NCBI GenBank assembly: GCA_009693345.1
Contig: SHXL01000183.1
Span: forward strand, 1 to 5,314
Length of the DNA: 5,314 bases
Origin: Betaproteobacteria bacterium
GTDB lineage: Bacteria; Pseudomonadota; Gammaproteobacteria; Burkholderiales; SG8-39
Direction of reading: 5' to 3'
The notes beneath the pieces were generated by a model. The model saw nothing but the letters and a program-made list of their open reading frames with translations, did no database searches and was not told the origin of the DNA. The stretch's first letter is position 1. The number at the start of each line of letters is the position of its first letter. The position numbers were made by a program, and so were the translations under genes. Shown piece after piece: positions 4,970 to 5,314 of the stretch.

Positions 4970-5314
4970 ATGGCAGGTGAATTCAATGGCAGGATCGTCG
5001 TGGTTTCCGGCGGCAGCCGGGGTATCGGGCGCGGCATTGCCGCGGCCTTCGCCGCGCAAGGCGCGCAGACCGTGCTGGTATCGTCGTCACAGGAGAAACT
5101 CGACGCGGCGGCCGAGGCGATTGCGGGCGTTGCCGGATTGCGGCCGGATGTGTGCGCCGCCGACCTGCGCACGGCCGAAGGCTGCGAACAGGTGTTCCGC
5201 CAGGTCTCCGAACGGCACGGCCGCTGCGACATCCTGGTCAATTCCGCCGGCGCCACGCGGGCCGGCGCCTTCCTGAAGCTCGACGAAGAGGCGTGGCAGG
5301 ACGGCTTTGCGCTC
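4970..5314 (+). CDS. second short-chain dehydrogenase/reductase, N-terminal part
   Basis: The first 115 codons of a classical SDR that runs off the window. The cofactor-binding loop is SGGSRGIG at residues 13-20, with Ser in place of the usual first Thr. The stretch CDILVNSAG holds NSAG in place of NNAG, a common variant. After the second strand (TVLVSSSQEKL) there is no acidic residue like Asp38 of the first SDR, so the cofactor preference may differ; NADP(H) is possible but unproven. The active-site Ser/Tyr/Lys region is beyond the window, so activity cannot be judged. It is a distinct sequence and not a recent duplicate of the preceding SDR. The 91-bp gap before it and its strong AAGGAG site suggest it is translated independently of the gene upstream, while still in the same direction and probably the same operon. 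Confidence 0.9.
   Translation, partial: MAGEFNGRIVVVSGGSRGIGRGIAAAFAAQGAQTVLVSSSQEKLDAAAEAIAGVAGLRPDVCAADLRTAEGCEQVFRQVSERHGRCDILVNSAGATRAGAFLKLDEEAWQDGFAL

Noticed and set aside
4333..5256. 307-codon open frame on the minus strand opposite both SDR genes
   Set aside because: Shadow of two clear SDRs; no motif and no ribosome-binding site of note.
4138..5314. Tandem duplication of the SDR gene
   Set aside because: The two proteins share only family motifs. Their loops (TGAARGIG against SGGSRGIG), second-strand ends and NNAG/NSAG segments differ, so they are old paralogues.

Overview
The window is a GC-rich (about two thirds G+C by eye) piece of bacterial chromosome with eight genes, all on the + strand and tightly spaced. 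It has two 4-bp stop/start overlaps and gaps of roughly 46 to 91 bp elsewhere. Codon use with strong third-position G/C, and the style of the protein families, suggest a metabolically versatile proteobacterium. A betaproteobacterium of the Burkholderiales (Bordetella/Achromobacter/Cupriavidus-like) is my best guess, but no phylogenetic marker is present to prove it. I see no rRNA, tRNA, mobile element, CRISPR array or convincing rho-independent terminator.

Layout: (1) 3' end of a ketopantoate-reductase-family dehydrogenase (2-367); (2) a small VOC/glyoxalase-fold protein starting at GTG inside the previous stop (364-768); (3) a type II 3-dehydroquinate dehydratase homologue starting at TTG (815-1264); (4) a MaoC-type hotdog hydratase (1319-1774); (5) a family III CoA-transferase (1835-3070); (6) a Gfo/Idh/MocA oxidoreductase (3122-4141); (7) an NAD-type SDR starting inside the previous stop (4138-4878); (8) the 5' part of a second SDR, cut off by the window end (4970 onward). 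The genes probably form one catabolic operon, which continues past both edges.

The genes read as a peripheral pathway for an oxygenated, perhaps cyclic or sugar-derived, carboxylic acid. The CoA-transferase would load the acid onto CoA and the MaoC protein would hydrate an enoyl-CoA. The Gfo/Idh/MocA enzyme and the SDRs would oxidise or reduce hydroxyl/keto groups. The dehydroquinate-dehydratase homologue could remove water beta to a carbonyl, and the ketopantoate-reductase-like enzyme could reduce a 2-oxo acid. The VOC protein might isomerise, cleave or dioxygenate an intermediate. The enzyme classes are well supported by visible motifs. The substrate and the order of steps are inference. 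The most interesting point is a complete type II dehydroquinate dehydratase active site in an operon with no other shikimate or quinate gene in view.
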